64,000 nt of DNA from Bacillota bacterium (GTDB taxonomy: Bacteria > Bacillota > Clostridia > Lachnospirales > Lachnospiraceae): positions 124,001-188,000 of the forward strand of contig JAEZKA010000076.1 in assembly GCA_023436225.1 (NCBI GenBank), given 5' to 3'. The stretch's first letter is position 1. The number at the start of each line of letters is the position of its first letter. The notes beneath the pieces are model-generated. The model did no database searches and was not told the DNA's origin. It saw only the letters and a list, made by a program, of their open reading frames with translations. Both the position numbers and the translations under genes were made by a program. This document shows positions 1 to 8,431 of this stretch, piece by piece.

Positions 1-322
1 GATTTGTAAAGTTATCTCTAGCGGCATCGATCAGCTTATATGGATTTTTTAAATCATTATTATCATCAATGGACTCAAAGGTTTCTGCTTCTACAACTAT
101 CTTGTACATGCTTTCATCCATTTCCTCTTTAAAATTGAGGTTATAGTTATTCGCTGAAGTAATCCTTCGTACAATGGTATCGTAAGCTGTACTATAACTA
201 TGTAGAGCCGCAATCTGGTACACTGAAAAAATAATCATGGGTATGATGATAACAGCCGCCACCAGGGAGAGCTTCAGCCTTAAGGGATATTTGATTGGTT
301 TACCATTGTTAAAATTTATCAT
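1..322 (-). CDS. Sensor histidine kinase, YesM-like, N-terminal fragment (runs off window)
   Basis: The reading frame starts at the ATG at 322 behind a GGGGGA ribosome site and stays open to base 1, giving the first 107 residues. Residues about 15-35 form one hydrophobic membrane segment after a short basic cytoplasmic tail, and what follows is a polar, presumably extracellular, sensor region. This is the usual start of class I YesM-type kinases. The start lies 34 bases after the stop of the AraC-type response regulator, so the two form a two-component pair. The kinase domain lies outside the window, so the assignment rests on context and topology. Confidence 0.7.
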   Translation of the reverse strand, partial: MINFNNGKPIKYPLRLKLSLVAAVIIIPMIIFSVYQIAALHSYSTAYDTIVRRITSANNYNLNFKEEMDESMYKIVVEAETFESIDDNNDLKNPYKLIDAARDNFTN

Positions 323-356
323 ACTAATCCCCCAATCAGCTGCTTTGCAGCTTAAT

Positions 357-1976
357 TCACACTTCATTCTTTCCCTGCAGTCTATATTCCGAGGGAGTAC
401 AGTTCTGCGTCTTTCTGAATATGTAACTGAAATAATGGGAATCCTGATATCCTACTAGAAATCCAATCTCAGTTATCTTTCTGCTAGAACATCTTAGATA
501 TTCTTTCGCCTTCTCCATACGGATCTCTGTTAGATACTCGATAAAGGTCATCCCCGTTTCCTGATTAAAAAGTGAACTAAAATAATTAGGGCTAACATTC
601 ACCGATGCTGCGACCTTATCCAATGTAAGATCACTCATTGCAAATTTAAGATGCATATATTCCTTTGCCTTTTCAATAAGACCAGCATATCTCTTCTGAC
701 TGTTCATATTACGTAGGTCAATTGCATCCTTTAGTATTGATTTATAAAATTCACTCGCTTCTAAGCCAGATAATTGATCAATGACATGATTCATGCTCTT
801 AAGGCTGTTCACAAGCTTTTCCTTGGGATAATTAAGAGCCTTAAGGAATTTTATGATAACAGAATATCCATCCATTATAATATAATGTCGAAAAATGGCC
901 GAACTCATGGCATTGGAACCGAAGCCATCAAAATAGCTGTCTACAAATTCATCAACATCATGTATCGTACCTCTCTTCAAGAAATCCTCTAACAAATTTC
1001 GGTCAAGCTTCTCAAGATTTAGTTCACTGACATTAATTCGATTGCCTATCTGTGCCCTCATATTACGTACGTCGTTATACGATAAGAATTGATCTCTACT
1101 TTCAAAATGACGCAGTGAAAAAGCACTGTTCGCATCAAGATAGGACTGCTGCAAATCACGGATACGATGAACACACCGACCAATTCCACCAAAGTAATGT
1201 ACCTTGTCATCACAGATACGGATTAATAAATTACAAAGCTCTTGGGTTAATGCATTTATCTGTGCTTCATTTTCACCCAGAAGAATATAAGCCCAGCCAT
1301 CCATACCACGTTCAAATACTTTTATATCAGGAAATCTACTTAGAGCCTGCGTCATTCTTGCTTCACATTGTACAATTTCATCGGAATATTCGTACAAGTC
1401 CTCCTGTACTTTGAATTGAAACAGTAGCACGCAAAATACACTTGCAACCATACTGATTCCAAGTTCCTCTTCCTGTTCTATAATCTGTGAAAGTGACAAT
1501 TTTCCGCTGACTAAAGCATTAAAAAAATCCTTTCTTTTTTCGCCCTGTTTCTGATAAACCAGAAGCTGATACTGTTCCAGTATCTGTCTTTCCTTCCGTT
1601 CCTTTTCAATTGATGCAGCAGCGTTTTTAACAGAAGCAATCAGCTTTGTAGAGGTTACCGGTTTCAGTAAATATTCGCTGACACCGATATCAATTGCTTG
1701 CTGCGCATATCCAAAATCACTATATCCGCTGATAATAATGATTTTTAGCTGAGGCATTTCTCTCTTTATTAATTTACTTAATTCAAGGCCGTCCATGAAA
1801 GGCATTTTAATATCTGTAATCAGAATATCCGGCTGTTCTTTAATAATCATCGGATAAGCTAATTCACCATCACTTTCATCTCCGACTATTTGAAACCCCT
1901 CTTCTTCCCAATGGATATTGTTCTTGATCCCTTCTCGTATTACCACTTCATCTTCCACTATAAAAACCTTATACAT
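357..1976 (-). CDS. YesN/AraC-type response regulator
   Basis: DNA-binding response regulator of 539 residues. The N-terminal receiver domain has acidic residues at the start (VEDE), phospho-acceptor Asp55 in ITDIKMP and conserved Lys105 in LLKP. The middle is a long linker region typical of this class. The last ~100 residues are an AraC-type double helix-turn-helix (SPNYFSSLFNQETG and the later GYQDSHYFSYIFRK motif). The start at 1976 is preferred over an upstream in-frame codon because MYKVFIVEDE is the natural receiver start and GGAGG lies 7 bases upstream. It precedes the partial sensor kinase. Such pairs usually activate sugar ABC importers; no target operon is visible next to it. Confidence 0.92.
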   Translation of the reverse strand: MYKVFIVEDEVVIREGIKNNIHWEEEGFQIVGDESDGELAYPMIIKEQPDILITDIKMPFMDGLELSKLIKREMPQLKIIIISGYSDFGYAQQAIDIGVSEYLLKPVTSTKLIASVKNAAASIEKERKERQILEQYQLLVYQKQGEKRKDFFNALVSGKLSLSQIIEQEEELGISMVASVFCVLLFQFKVQEDLYEYSDEIVQCEARMTQALSRFPDIKVFERGMDGWAYILLGENEAQINALTQELCNLLIRICDDKVHYFGGIGRCVHRIRDLQQSYLDANSAFSLRHFESRDQFLSYNDVRNMRAQIGNRINVSELNLEKLDRNLLEDFLKRGTIHDVDEFVDSYFDGFGSNAMSSAIFRHYIIMDGYSVIIKFLKALNYPKEKLVNSLKSMNHVIDQLSGLEASEFYKSILKDAIDLRNMNSQKRYAGLIEKAKEYMHLKFAMSDLTLDKVAASVNVSPNYFSSLFNQETGMTFIEYLTEIRMEKAKEYLRCSSRKITEIGFLVGYQDSHYFSYIFRKTQNCTPSEYRLQGKNEV

Positions 1977-1990
1977 GGCATACCTCCAAG

Positions 1991-2024
1991 TTCTGAGAAT
2001 GAATGCTTGCATTCATTCTCAGAA
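1991..2024. promoter_or_regulatory. 34-bp near-perfect palindrome in the leader of the response regulator
   Basis: Two perfectly complementary 16-base arms (TTCTGAGAATGAATGC and its complement) flank a 2-base centre. The palindrome ends 3-4 bases from the ribosome site of the response regulator (ACCTCC on the plus strand at 1982-1987). No U-tract follows, so it is not a typical terminator. It could be an operator or an RNA hairpin limiting ribosome access. Confidence 0.6.
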
Positions 2025-2035
2025 CGCAAGCCTCA

Positions 2036-2067
2036 GTGTGAACCAAATGTGAAAATATCCTTCACAC
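2036..2067. promoter_or_regulatory. Inverted repeat GTGTGAA-N18-TTCACAC upstream of the response regulator
   Basis: GTGTGAA at 2036-2042 and TTCACAC at 2061-2067, with a nested TGTGAA-N7-TTCACA at 2048-2066, lie about 60-90 bases upstream of the response regulator start. They are candidate binding sites for this regulator or another one. No clear promoter could be assigned here. Confidence 0.35.
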
Positions 2068-2235
2068 CCTCTGTTACTTTATAAATGATATATTTTAGTT
2101 TAAATCTGTGCCCAGGTAGTTTAATAAGAGTTTAATTTGATCTGTTAGGTTAATATTGGTAATAAACTAATCATATCATAAAATCCTAAAATTTTGTAAA
2201 ATATTTTAAAATCCAGGAATAAGCTTAGCAATAAA

Positions 2236-2268
2236 GCTGCCGCAAAACAAAACTCATTCTGCGACAGC
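2236..2268 (-). terminator. Probable intrinsic terminator after the SGNH hydrolase
   Basis: On the minus strand GCTGTCGCA pairs with TGCGGCAGC (9 bp, one G-U) and is followed by TTTATT. It lies about 65 bases past the stop of the SGNH hydrolase. The rest of the 1977-2331 gap holds the two inverted repeats above and no gene. Confidence 0.6.
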
Positions 2269-2331
2269 CCCTATCCATAACCTATTCTATTCTTGCTTCA
2301 TACTATTACAGATCACAGCCTCTACATGCGA

Positions 2332-3024
2332 TTATAATAATCCACTAACAAATTTATAAAAAGACGATGCTATGACCTTTTGACCAAATGTATTCGGATG
2401 AGTTCCATCCTCACAAAGCAATGCTTTGACATTGTCTGATTTCAAAAAGTCTCCTCTTAAATCAACTAATGGAACCTGCTTTTCCAATGCGATTTCCTCA
2501 ATAATCTTTGAGTAATTCTCCTGATGATAGTAAATATTCTTAATATCACCAAGCCATATTAGTATATTTTTTTTATTTAAATCTCTACAAAACCAATCAA
2601 AAAATCTTTGAGGTTCTAATGGTGGCAACGTAGTCAAAATTGGTAAAATAGCCTTTTTCTTTAATGTATCGATAATTTCACAATATGTCTCCCTAAAAAG
2701 ATTGATTGGCGTATTAGGTAAATAATCACCCTTTGGATTTTCCGCAATAGCTTTCCAATTATAATCGCAGTCATTTCCACCATAATCCATTACAACGGCA
2801 TTGCATGAATTATTTGATTCTAGCATCTTTGTTAATAATTTTTTCCCTTTTGTTACAGTACATCCAAAACTTGAATAATTGTTAATCTGTAAAGAATATT
2901 TCTCGCATAACATTTCCAGATTAATATTATTATCAACATAGTATTTTTTGTTAACTGGATTAATCTGAATCCCTTTCAAAATCGAGTCCCCATATAATCC
3001 AACATTTATCATTCTCTCTATCAT
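2332..3024 (-). CDS. SGNH/GDSL-type hydrolase
   Basis: Predicted serine esterase or lipase-like hydrolase of 230 residues. The block I motif GDS is at residues 12-14 (nucleophile Ser14), block III GGND at 82-85, and the Asp/His pair in DGTHPN at 206-211. There is no signal peptide, so it is probably cytoplasmic. The substrate cannot be told from sequence; SGNH enzymes deacetylate sugars or cleave small esters. It stands alone behind its own consensus promoter with an overlapping inverted repeat. GGTGG lies just upstream of the chosen ATG; a start at Met5 is possible. Confidence 0.8.
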   Translation of the reverse strand: MIERMINVGLYGDSILKGIQINPVNKKYYVDNNINLEMLCEKYSLQINNYSSFGCTVTKGKKLLTKMLESNNSCNAVVMDYGGNDCDYNWKAIAENPKGDYLPNTPINLFRETYCEIIDTLKKKAILPILTTLPPLEPQRFFDWFCRDLNKKNILIWLGDIKNIYYHQENYSKIIEEIALEKQVPLVDLRGDFLKSDNVKALLCEDGTHPNTFGQKVIASSFYKFVSGLL

Positions 3025-3052
3025 TATTCCACCGCCTATTTCTCGTTACCGC

Positions 3053-3103
3053 ATTATGTAGTTTTCTTTACTACATAATACAGTGCTCGTAATCATTTGT
3101 CAA
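3053..3103 (-). promoter_or_regulatory. Promoter with overlapping operator for the SGNH hydrolase gene
   Basis: On the minus strand TTGACA (3098-3103) is followed after exactly 17 bases by TATTAT (3075-3080). An inverted repeat ATTATGTAG-N9-CTACATAAT (3053-3079) overlaps the -10 box and transcription start. This geometry suggests repression by a dimeric regulator not identifiable in the window. Confidence 0.7.
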
Positions 3104-3187
3104 TAGTAATTTTTGAGTTATAAGCTCCACTGTCTTTCATAAATATTATGTAAACAATAAGGCATGCGTATACCCAGACAGGAAGAA

Positions 3188-3207
3188 TGCCGCTATTACT
3201 AGCGGCA
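3188..3207 (-). terminator. Hairpin after the MATE gene
   Basis: TGCCGCT-ATTACT-AGCGGCA forms a 7-bp GC-rich stem ending 9 bases past the MATE stop codon. The following tract is only partly U-rich (TTCTTCC), so termination is likely but not certain. Confidence 0.5.
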
Positions 3208-3215
3208 CGAGATGA

Positions 3216-4532
3216 TTACATATTAACGATTACTTTTCTTCTTTTCTTTGTCAAAAATATTGCAAGAACTGATACAAGGAGTTCCGTTATGACAAAAGCG
3301 TACCAAACACCATTCATATCAAACATTCTACTTAATATAAGTACAAGAGGAACGATAATCACAAGTCCTCTTGCAATTGTTATAAAGAATGCATCTAATG
3401 CGTTTTCTGTTGCACTTAAATACATCGCCGTTACTATATTGATCCCAACAAAGAAAAACCCTGTGAAATAAATTTTCAAGCCAGTATCTGCAATTCGAGC
3501 AATATCAAGATTATTCTCACTGTTAAATATATATATTATACTATCGGAATATATTAGGACACCTACATATATTATGGATGCTATTACTATAGAAGTCAGT
3601 AAAGCGTACTTGTACACTGTTCTTGTCATGATATTTTTACCCATACCATAATATTTACTGATAAGAGGTTGTATTCCCTGAGCTAATCCAGTAAACACTG
3701 CAATAGCTACCAGCGCTAAATTGGCAACTATACCGTACGCAGCTACTCCTAAGTTCCCCTCAATTCTTAAAATCGCCAAATTAAAGGTGATCAGAACAAC
3801 TGCAGACGATATCTCAATAATAAATGCAGATAAACCTAAGCGAAATATGTCCGGTATAAAGCTCCCTTGCTGCTTCTCCTTCAAGAAAGTAAATGTATTT
3901 TTCTTATTAATAAAATGAAGTGATAATATACCGATACTGATGACCGGAGCGAGGCCGGTTGCAAAGGCAGCCCCAAACATCCCCATATCAAGAGGAAACA
4001 TAAACACATAATCTAAAACAATATTAGAAAAGCTTCCAACCAACATTGCAAGCATTGATAAGTTTGGATTGTTATCATTACGAACAAAAGCAATAACCAC
4101 ATTATTGGCAATGAAAAACGGTGCAAAGGCGAGTATTGTGGTCAAGTATGTTTTTGTGAGTTGGAATGTCGATGAATCAGCACCTAGAGCCAGCGCTAGA
4201 TTCTTTGCTCCGAATAAACCGAAAGCTGCAAATATTACACCTATGATTACACCGATCTTGATCGCGGAAGAAAACACGACATTTGCTTTTATATCTTCCT
4301 TCTGTGACTTTAATATACTGAATCTTGTGGCTCCTCCGATTCCTATCATTAGACCTGTTCCATGAATCACACTATAGATCGATATAGAAAGATTTAAGGC
4401 TGCAATACCCGTAGAGCCCAGTGCTTTTGAAACAAAAAATGTGTCTGCCAAAATATATAACGATAGACCTATCATACCCAGTATATTTAAACTTACATAC
4501 TTTGTGAAATTTCTTAATAAATTCTTTTCCAT
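3216..4532 (-). CDS. MATE-family multidrug/Na+ antiporter
   Basis: Integral membrane exporter of 438 residues with about 12 hydrophobic segments in two repeated halves, as in the MATE family (cation-coupled drug or metabolite efflux). The N-terminal part, with LYILADTFFVSKALG, is the characteristic first-helix signature. The ATG at 4532 has AAAGGAGA 8 bases upstream and is preferred over the in-frame codon at 4571. The gene is monocistronic and is preceded by a ~200-base leader holding a terminator-like hairpin, so expression is probably controlled by attenuation, which is common for resistance pumps. The substrate is unknown. Confidence 0.9.
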   Translation of the reverse strand: MEKNLLRNFTKYVSLNILGMIGLSLYILADTFFVSKALGSTGIAALNLSISIYSVIHGTGLMIGIGGATRFSILKSQKEDIKANVVFSSAIKIGVIIGVIFAAFGLFGAKNLALALGADSSTFQLTKTYLTTILAFAPFFIANNVVIAFVRNDNNPNLSMLAMLVGSFSNIVLDYVFMFPLDMGMFGAAFATGLAPVISIGILSLHFINKKNTFTFLKEKQQGSFIPDIFRLGLSAFIIEISSAVVLITFNLAILRIEGNLGVAAYGIVANLALVAIAVFTGLAQGIQPLISKYYGMGKNIMTRTVYKYALLTSIVIASIIYVGVLIYSDSIIYIFNSENNLDIARIADTGLKIYFTGFFFVGINIVTAMYLSATENALDAFFITIARGLVIIVPLVLILSRMFDMNGVWYAFVITELLVSVLAIFLTKKRRKVIVNM

Positions 4533-4628
4533 GCTATATTTCTCCTTTAATTGATAGTAAGTACGTCTCACTAACTTTCTTTTGTGATATGATGACTGGC
4601 AAGTCTTTCGCTTGTCATGAATAAAAAT

Positions 4629-4683
4629 AAGGTGCTCCTACAACATTCCTTCTAAGACCTAATGGAATGTTTCAGAACACCTT
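4629..4683 (-). promoter_or_regulatory. Leader terminator/attenuator hairpin upstream of the MATE exporter
   Basis: On the minus strand AAGGTGTTC and AACATTCC pair with GGAATGTT and the run ending CACCTT, followed by ATTTTTATT: a strong intrinsic terminator inside the 5' leader, ~100 bases before the MATE start. A possible 8-codon leader frame (TTG start at 4717, stop at 4691; LNQNFATG) precedes it, as does a small alternative stem ACTTT...AAAGT. The leader-peptide reading is tentative because its ribosome site is weak. Confidence 0.6.
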
Positions 4684-4735
4684 TCGTACTTTACCCGGTG
4701 GCAAAGTTTTGGTTCAAATTATTAATCTTCTATAA

Positions 4736-4764
4736 ATTATATTGATTTCCAGTCGAAATGTCAA
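4736..4764 (-). promoter_or_regulatory. Consensus promoter of the MATE gene
   Basis: TTGACA (4759-4764) and TATAAT (4736-4741) on the minus strand are separated by exactly 17 bases. Transcription should start near 4729, leaving a ~200-base untranslated leader before the MATE start. Confidence 0.8.
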
Positions 4765-4797
4765 TATGGAACCAGCTGAAATAAATACCAAAGTGAA

Positions 4798-5958
4798 TTA
4801 CACGCCCCAATACCGATAAGCAATTTTTTGCCCTTGGTCAACTTTTGCCCACTGCTCTTCTTCTGTTAGCTCATTTCCGCCATCGCAGGATGCAAACCCA
4901 CACTGGTGTGATAGGAGCAGTCTATTCTTATCGATTATCTTAGAAGCCTCGTCAAGCAGTCTTATTACGCGGGCCTCATCGTCAAGAGTTCTCGTTTTCG
5001 ATGATAATAAGCCCAGTACAATTTCAGTATCCGGCCTATCCTTAAAAACGCTAAGTGCTTCCAGTGATCCTGCACGATCATCATCCCACTCCAGGAAAAA
5101 GCGGTCATACTTCAACTGTTTCAAGAATAGGTTCGCAATTTTAATATAGGATCCACCGCCCATATTACGGGAATCATAGTTGCCGCGGCAGTTGTGTGTC
5201 CACATTTTCAGTCCTAGGCTATGACCGTAATCAATCAGCGTATTATTGATATCAATGAATTCAACTGCGAGTGCCATGACTTCTTCCTGATTAATATTCT
5301 CACCTGTATAAGGTGAGTTCGGATTATCGTCAGCGAAAATCTCCCACAGACAATCATCGAACTGTAGTATTTTACCTCCCGCATCCGCGAAGTCCCGTAC
5401 AAACTCTTGATAGGCCTTAATAAGACCTTTTTTTAATTCCTGTGAATTCTTATAAACCGAGTCTTTACCACCGATATTATCTGACCATGATAATTCACCG
5501 AAAATATGTGACGGCGACGGAACGCATAATTTTGTTTCTCGTTCGCCTGCGATATACTGTAGTCTTTTGAATACCTGAATAAAATGATGGTTTATTCCGC
5601 TCAGTTCACCGGTGATGCGCAAGCCGATATCCTTTCTCGTCTCATATTTTGAACAACCGTCAAGGTTACGAAAGAAATATCCATGTTCTGCTATGTAACG
5701 TTTAATACCACCAAACCCCCAGATGAAGTCCAAATGCCACAATGATTTGGAATATTCACCGTCGGTAAAGACCGTCAATCCATGCTCGATTTGTTTCGCA
5801 ATTACCTCTTTTGTTGCCTCCGCCTCACATTGCTCATAGCCCTCAAAATTATTATAAAAAGGGTAGCTGATGTCATCACGCTGTTCGATTTGATTCTTAT
5901 ATTTTAATAATTTCTCGGGACGAAGCAAACTGCCTACTACTTGAAATTTTTCACTCAT
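4798..5958 (-). CDS. MetE-like (cobalamin-independent methionine synthase C-domain) protein
   Basis: A 386-residue protein of the UroD/MetE barrel superfamily, resembling the stand-alone MetE-type proteins of Bacillus (YxjG/YxjH group). These keep only the zinc-binding catalytic half. Visible candidate zinc ligands are His and Cys in THNCRGN and Cys in SHQCGFAS near the C-terminus. It may transfer a methyl group to a thiol from a small donor, but the donor is not known. The ATG at 5958 has GGAGGG 8 bases upstream. It follows a LysR gene on the same strand, which may regulate it. There is no other methionine-synthesis gene next to it. Confidence 0.75.
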   Translation of the reverse strand: MSEKFQVVGSLLRPEKLLKYKNQIEQRDDISYPFYNNFEGYEQCEAEATKEVIAKQIEHGLTVFTDGEYSKSLWHLDFIWGFGGIKRYIAEHGYFFRNLDGCSKYETRKDIGLRITGELSGINHHFIQVFKRLQYIAGERETKLCVPSPSHIFGELSWSDNIGGKDSVYKNSQELKKGLIKAYQEFVRDFADAGGKILQFDDCLWEIFADDNPNSPYTGENINQEEVMALAVEFIDINNTLIDYGHSLGLKMWTHNCRGNYDSRNMGGGSYIKIANLFLKQLKYDRFFLEWDDDRAGSLEALSVFKDRPDTEIVLGLLSSKTRTLDDEARVIRLLDEASKIIDKNRLLLSHQCGFASCDGGNELTEEEQWAKVDQGQKIAYRYWGV

Positions 5959-6069
5959 TGTAAAGCCCTCCTTCACTATTTCATCTATCAATTTGTTATA
6001 AATTGATTATGCCACATTGGGAGAACTTATTGGTAACACATAAAATATATGCTCTGTTATAGTCTTATA

Positions 6070-6999
6070 CTATACCCTTCGGTCAACATCAACACCGTAT
6101 TCGGCAACAACAGCCTTTAATTCCTCAAGGTACATCGTTGCTTGCCTTGTTATCTGAAGCTCCTTGTGCGAAATCCAACCTACTTCGATCGCATCGTCTA
6201 CCAGAAGCGGTACTGCCGTGATATTATCCCCATTTAAATCTGCGCTTACAATCCCCGTTGATATTGTATAGCCATTAAGCCCTATCATTAGGTTGAAAAT
6301 GGTTGCCCTGTCACCAACATGAATTTCCTTCTTCACATATTCCGTACTAAGTATTTCCTCGGAAAAATAAAATGAGTTATACTCCCCCTGTTCAAACGAC
6401 AGGCGCGGGTAATCATCCAAGTCCTCAAGGGTTACATATTTCTTCTTTGCGAGCGGATTCGAGGTACTTATGAACACATGAGGCTTGGCGGTAAACAACG
6501 GATGGAAGATCAGATTATTTTCACGGAGTAGCTTTTCTATTACCTGTCGGTTAAAATTATTTAAATAAAGTATACCAAGCTCACTTCGAAGATTTTTTAC
6601 ATCATCAACAATCTCGAAGGTCCTCGCTTCCCGCAAGGTATATTCATACTCTTCAGCTTCCGTTTTCTTTACCATATTCACAAATGCATTAACTGCGAAT
6701 GCATAATGCTGGGTTGATATGGAACACAGTCTCTTTGATGGTTTCTTGTTAAGCCATCTCTGTTCCAAGAGACCTGCCTGCTCAATAACCTGACGAGCGT
6801 ACCCCAAGAATTCAGCACCATCGGTTGTAAGTGATATACCCCTGGGAGTCCGGACAAATAATTCATTACCAATTTCTTTTTCCAAATCACGAAGGGCATT
6901 CGAAAGACTGGGTTGAGCTATATAAAGGCGCTCGGAAGCTTTATTAATAGAGCCGCAGTTCACGGTTTCAATAAAATATCTCAATTGTTGTAAAGTCAT
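6070..6999 (-). CDS. LysR-family transcriptional regulator
   Basis: A 309-residue LysR-type regulator. The N-terminal winged helix-turn-helix (MTLQQLRYFIETVNCGSINK, then SQPSLS-like AQPSLSNALRDLEKEIG) is followed by a periplasmic-binding-like effector domain from about residue 90. It lies 111 bases upstream of the MetE-like gene on the same strand, so it probably controls that gene, perhaps in response to a sulfur or one-carbon metabolite (inference). The intergenic region contains no unambiguous operator. Confidence 0.9.
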   Translation of the reverse strand: MTLQQLRYFIETVNCGSINKASERLYIAQPSLSNALRDLEKEIGNELFVRTPRGISLTTDGAEFLGYARQVIEQAGLLEQRWLNKKPSKRLCSISTQHYAFAVNAFVNMVKKTEAEEYEYTLREARTFEIVDDVKNLRSELGILYLNNFNRQVIEKLLRENNLIFHPLFTAKPHVFISTSNPLAKKKYVTLEDLDDYPRLSFEQGEYNSFYFSEEILSTEYVKKEIHVGDRATIFNLMIGLNGYTISTGIVSADLNGDNITAVPLLVDDAIEVGWISHKELQITRQATMYLEELKAVVAEYGVDVDRRV

Positions 7000-7139
7000 T
7001 TACTCTTCCCCATAATCCTTAATTTATGATAGTCCGAGCAGCAAATCATCCTGATATCTGCCGATCACGCCAAGCTTCATAACAAAGCAAATTACTTTAA
7101 TCAAGTCTTTTGCTGTGAGCTTAAATATAATTATATAGA

Positions 7140-7781
7140 TTATTGATTACAAACGGTAAATCGAGTACGAATAAACTGCGGATTTTCTATTTCATTCAAA
7201 ATCGCAACCGCCATGGTTTTACTTGTTACAACGGATTTTCCGTTGGAGGAGGTTAGCAGATGATCCTTCCCTATTACAGGAACCGTAGCTTCTCCGGCAA
7301 CAAATTCAATCGAAGGGGATACGCCTACCCAGTTAACATTTTCAATGCTGCGCAGAAAATTAAGGGTCTTATAGGCTTCCGTGGGTATTGAAATCCAGGA
7401 TGCGGCGTCCGGTATAGTCTTCAAGGTATCCAGGAACAGCTTGTCGTTTTCATCCAACAGGCTAGCAGCGCCAAGTATGAAGAACAGTCTGGGGCTTTGG
7501 GTTTCGCGGAACAAGCTAACAAGCTTCGCAGCCAGATCCAGATGTAAATATGCTGTAGCCGGAGCTGTTGCAAAAGCGTTTACAATGACATCAAATTCCT
7601 TTAGGTCAGACCGTGTTAAATCATATACATCCTTGATGATTACTTTTACACCATCTCCCAATAAAGATACCGCTTTATCCTTATCACGGACGATTGCAGT
7701 GACCTCGTGTCCACGTGACACGCTTTCTTTGTACAGGGCTGTGCCGGCCATGCCGGTTGCGCCAATAATTGCAATTTTCAT
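7140..7781 (-). CDS. NAD(P)-binding Rossmann-fold oxidoreductase, YwnB-like
   Basis: A 213-residue short protein starting with the dinucleotide-binding loop GATGMAG at residues 8-14. This is the atypical short-chain/NmrA-like NAD(P)-binding group (YwnB, SDR_a5-like). No catalytic Tyr-x-x-x-Lys motif is obvious, so it may be a redox sensor or quinone/flavin-type reductase. GGAGGTG lies 8 bases before the ATG at 7781. It is directly downstream of an Rrf2-type repressor, the same pairing as ywnA-ywnB in Bacillus subtilis, so it is very likely induced with it. Confidence 0.8.
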   Translation of the reverse strand: MKIAIIGATGMAGTALYKESVSRGHEVTAIVRDKDKAVSLLGDGVKVIIKDVYDLTRSDLKEFDVIVNAFATAPATAYLHLDLAAKLVSLFRETQSPRLFFILGAASLLDENDKLFLDTLKTIPDAASWISIPTEAYKTLNFLRSIENVNWVGVSPSIEFVAGEATVPVIGKDHLLTSSNGKSVVTSKTMAVAILNEIENPQFIRTRFTVCNQ

Positions 7782-7801
7782 AAGGTACACCTCCTGATAT
7801 A

Positions 7802-8209
7802 TTATTTAAATTCTTTTATTATGTCGGCCAGAGTAATGGCAGACAACTTCTCTTCTGTTGCTGTTTGTATATTGATGTATAAGTGTTTCAATGTGCCTTC
7901 TATCTTTGCCCCCACGGGACAATTGGGATTGGTATTGCCATGAATGCTGAACAAATCACGATGGTCTTCTACTGCAAGGAAGACATCAAGAAGTGAAATA
8001 TCCTCTTCTTTTCTTGCAAGACCTGTTACACCAAGCTTGGTACTTGTTTTGATTAGCTTCGCCTTCTTTAAACGGCTCATCAAGCGCCGGACAAGGGCAG
8101 GATTTGTATTAATGCTGGAGGCAATGTACTCCGATGTAACAGGTTGTACCTCCATCAGTGCGATTACACTTAGTATATGAATACTTACTGATAACTTAGT
8201 TGAATACAT
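7802..8209 (-). CDS. Rrf2-family transcriptional regulator, YwnA-like
   Basis: A 135-residue Rrf2 regulator: winged helix at residues 1-60 (SVSIHILSVIALM, then SEYIASSINTNPALVRRLMSRLKKAKLI). It lacks the three-cysteine Fe-S motif of IscR/NsrR and has a single Cys (CPVG), as in thiol/electrophile-sensing relatives. It forms a two-gene unit with the YwnB-like gene, 20 bases away. A TTGTAA-N9-TTACAA inverted repeat just upstream is the likely autoregulatory operator. Confidence 0.88.
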   Translation of the reverse strand: MYSTKLSVSIHILSVIALMEVQPVTSEYIASSINTNPALVRRLMSRLKKAKLIKTSTKLGVTGLARKEEDISLLDVFLAVEDHRDLFSIHGNTNPNCPVGAKIEGTLKHLYINIQTATEEKLSAITLADIIKEFK

Positions 8210-8221
8210 AAGTTCCTCCTT

Positions 8222-8242
8222 TTGTAATCATTGTAGTTACAA
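8222..8242. promoter_or_regulatory. Candidate Rrf2 operator
   Basis: TTGTAA (8222-8227) and TTACAA (8237-8242) form an inverted repeat with a 9-base spacer 13 bases upstream of the Rrf2 start codon. Its place over the translation leader/promoter fits autorepression. Confidence 0.55.
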
Positions 8243-8308
8243 ATAAAGCTTTTGTCAAGTATATAGATTGCACATCTAGAAGTCACTATTTCGCTGTTCT
8301 TAATTACA

Positions 8309-8349
8309 AAAAGGGGCAACAACCGCAAAAATCAGAGTGGTTGTTGCCC
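8309..8349 (-). terminator. Intrinsic terminator of the 143-residue protein gene
   Basis: An 11-bp stem of GGGCAACAACC and its complement around a 14-base loop, followed on the minus strand by CCTTTTTG. It lies ~80 bases past the stop of the gene at 8432-8863. Confidence 0.85.
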
Positions 8350-8431
8350 TTAACTATGGTAATCCCAAAAATCGGATCATTGATTTGCTATATTCACTTT
8401 TTTATGAATGAGCTTTAAAGTCTATAAAGGA

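Noticed and set aside
4629..4764. Known riboswitch class (for example guanidine) before the MATE gene
   Set aside because: The hairpin and flanks do not show the conserved loop motifs I know for guanidine or other classes; only attenuation is supported.
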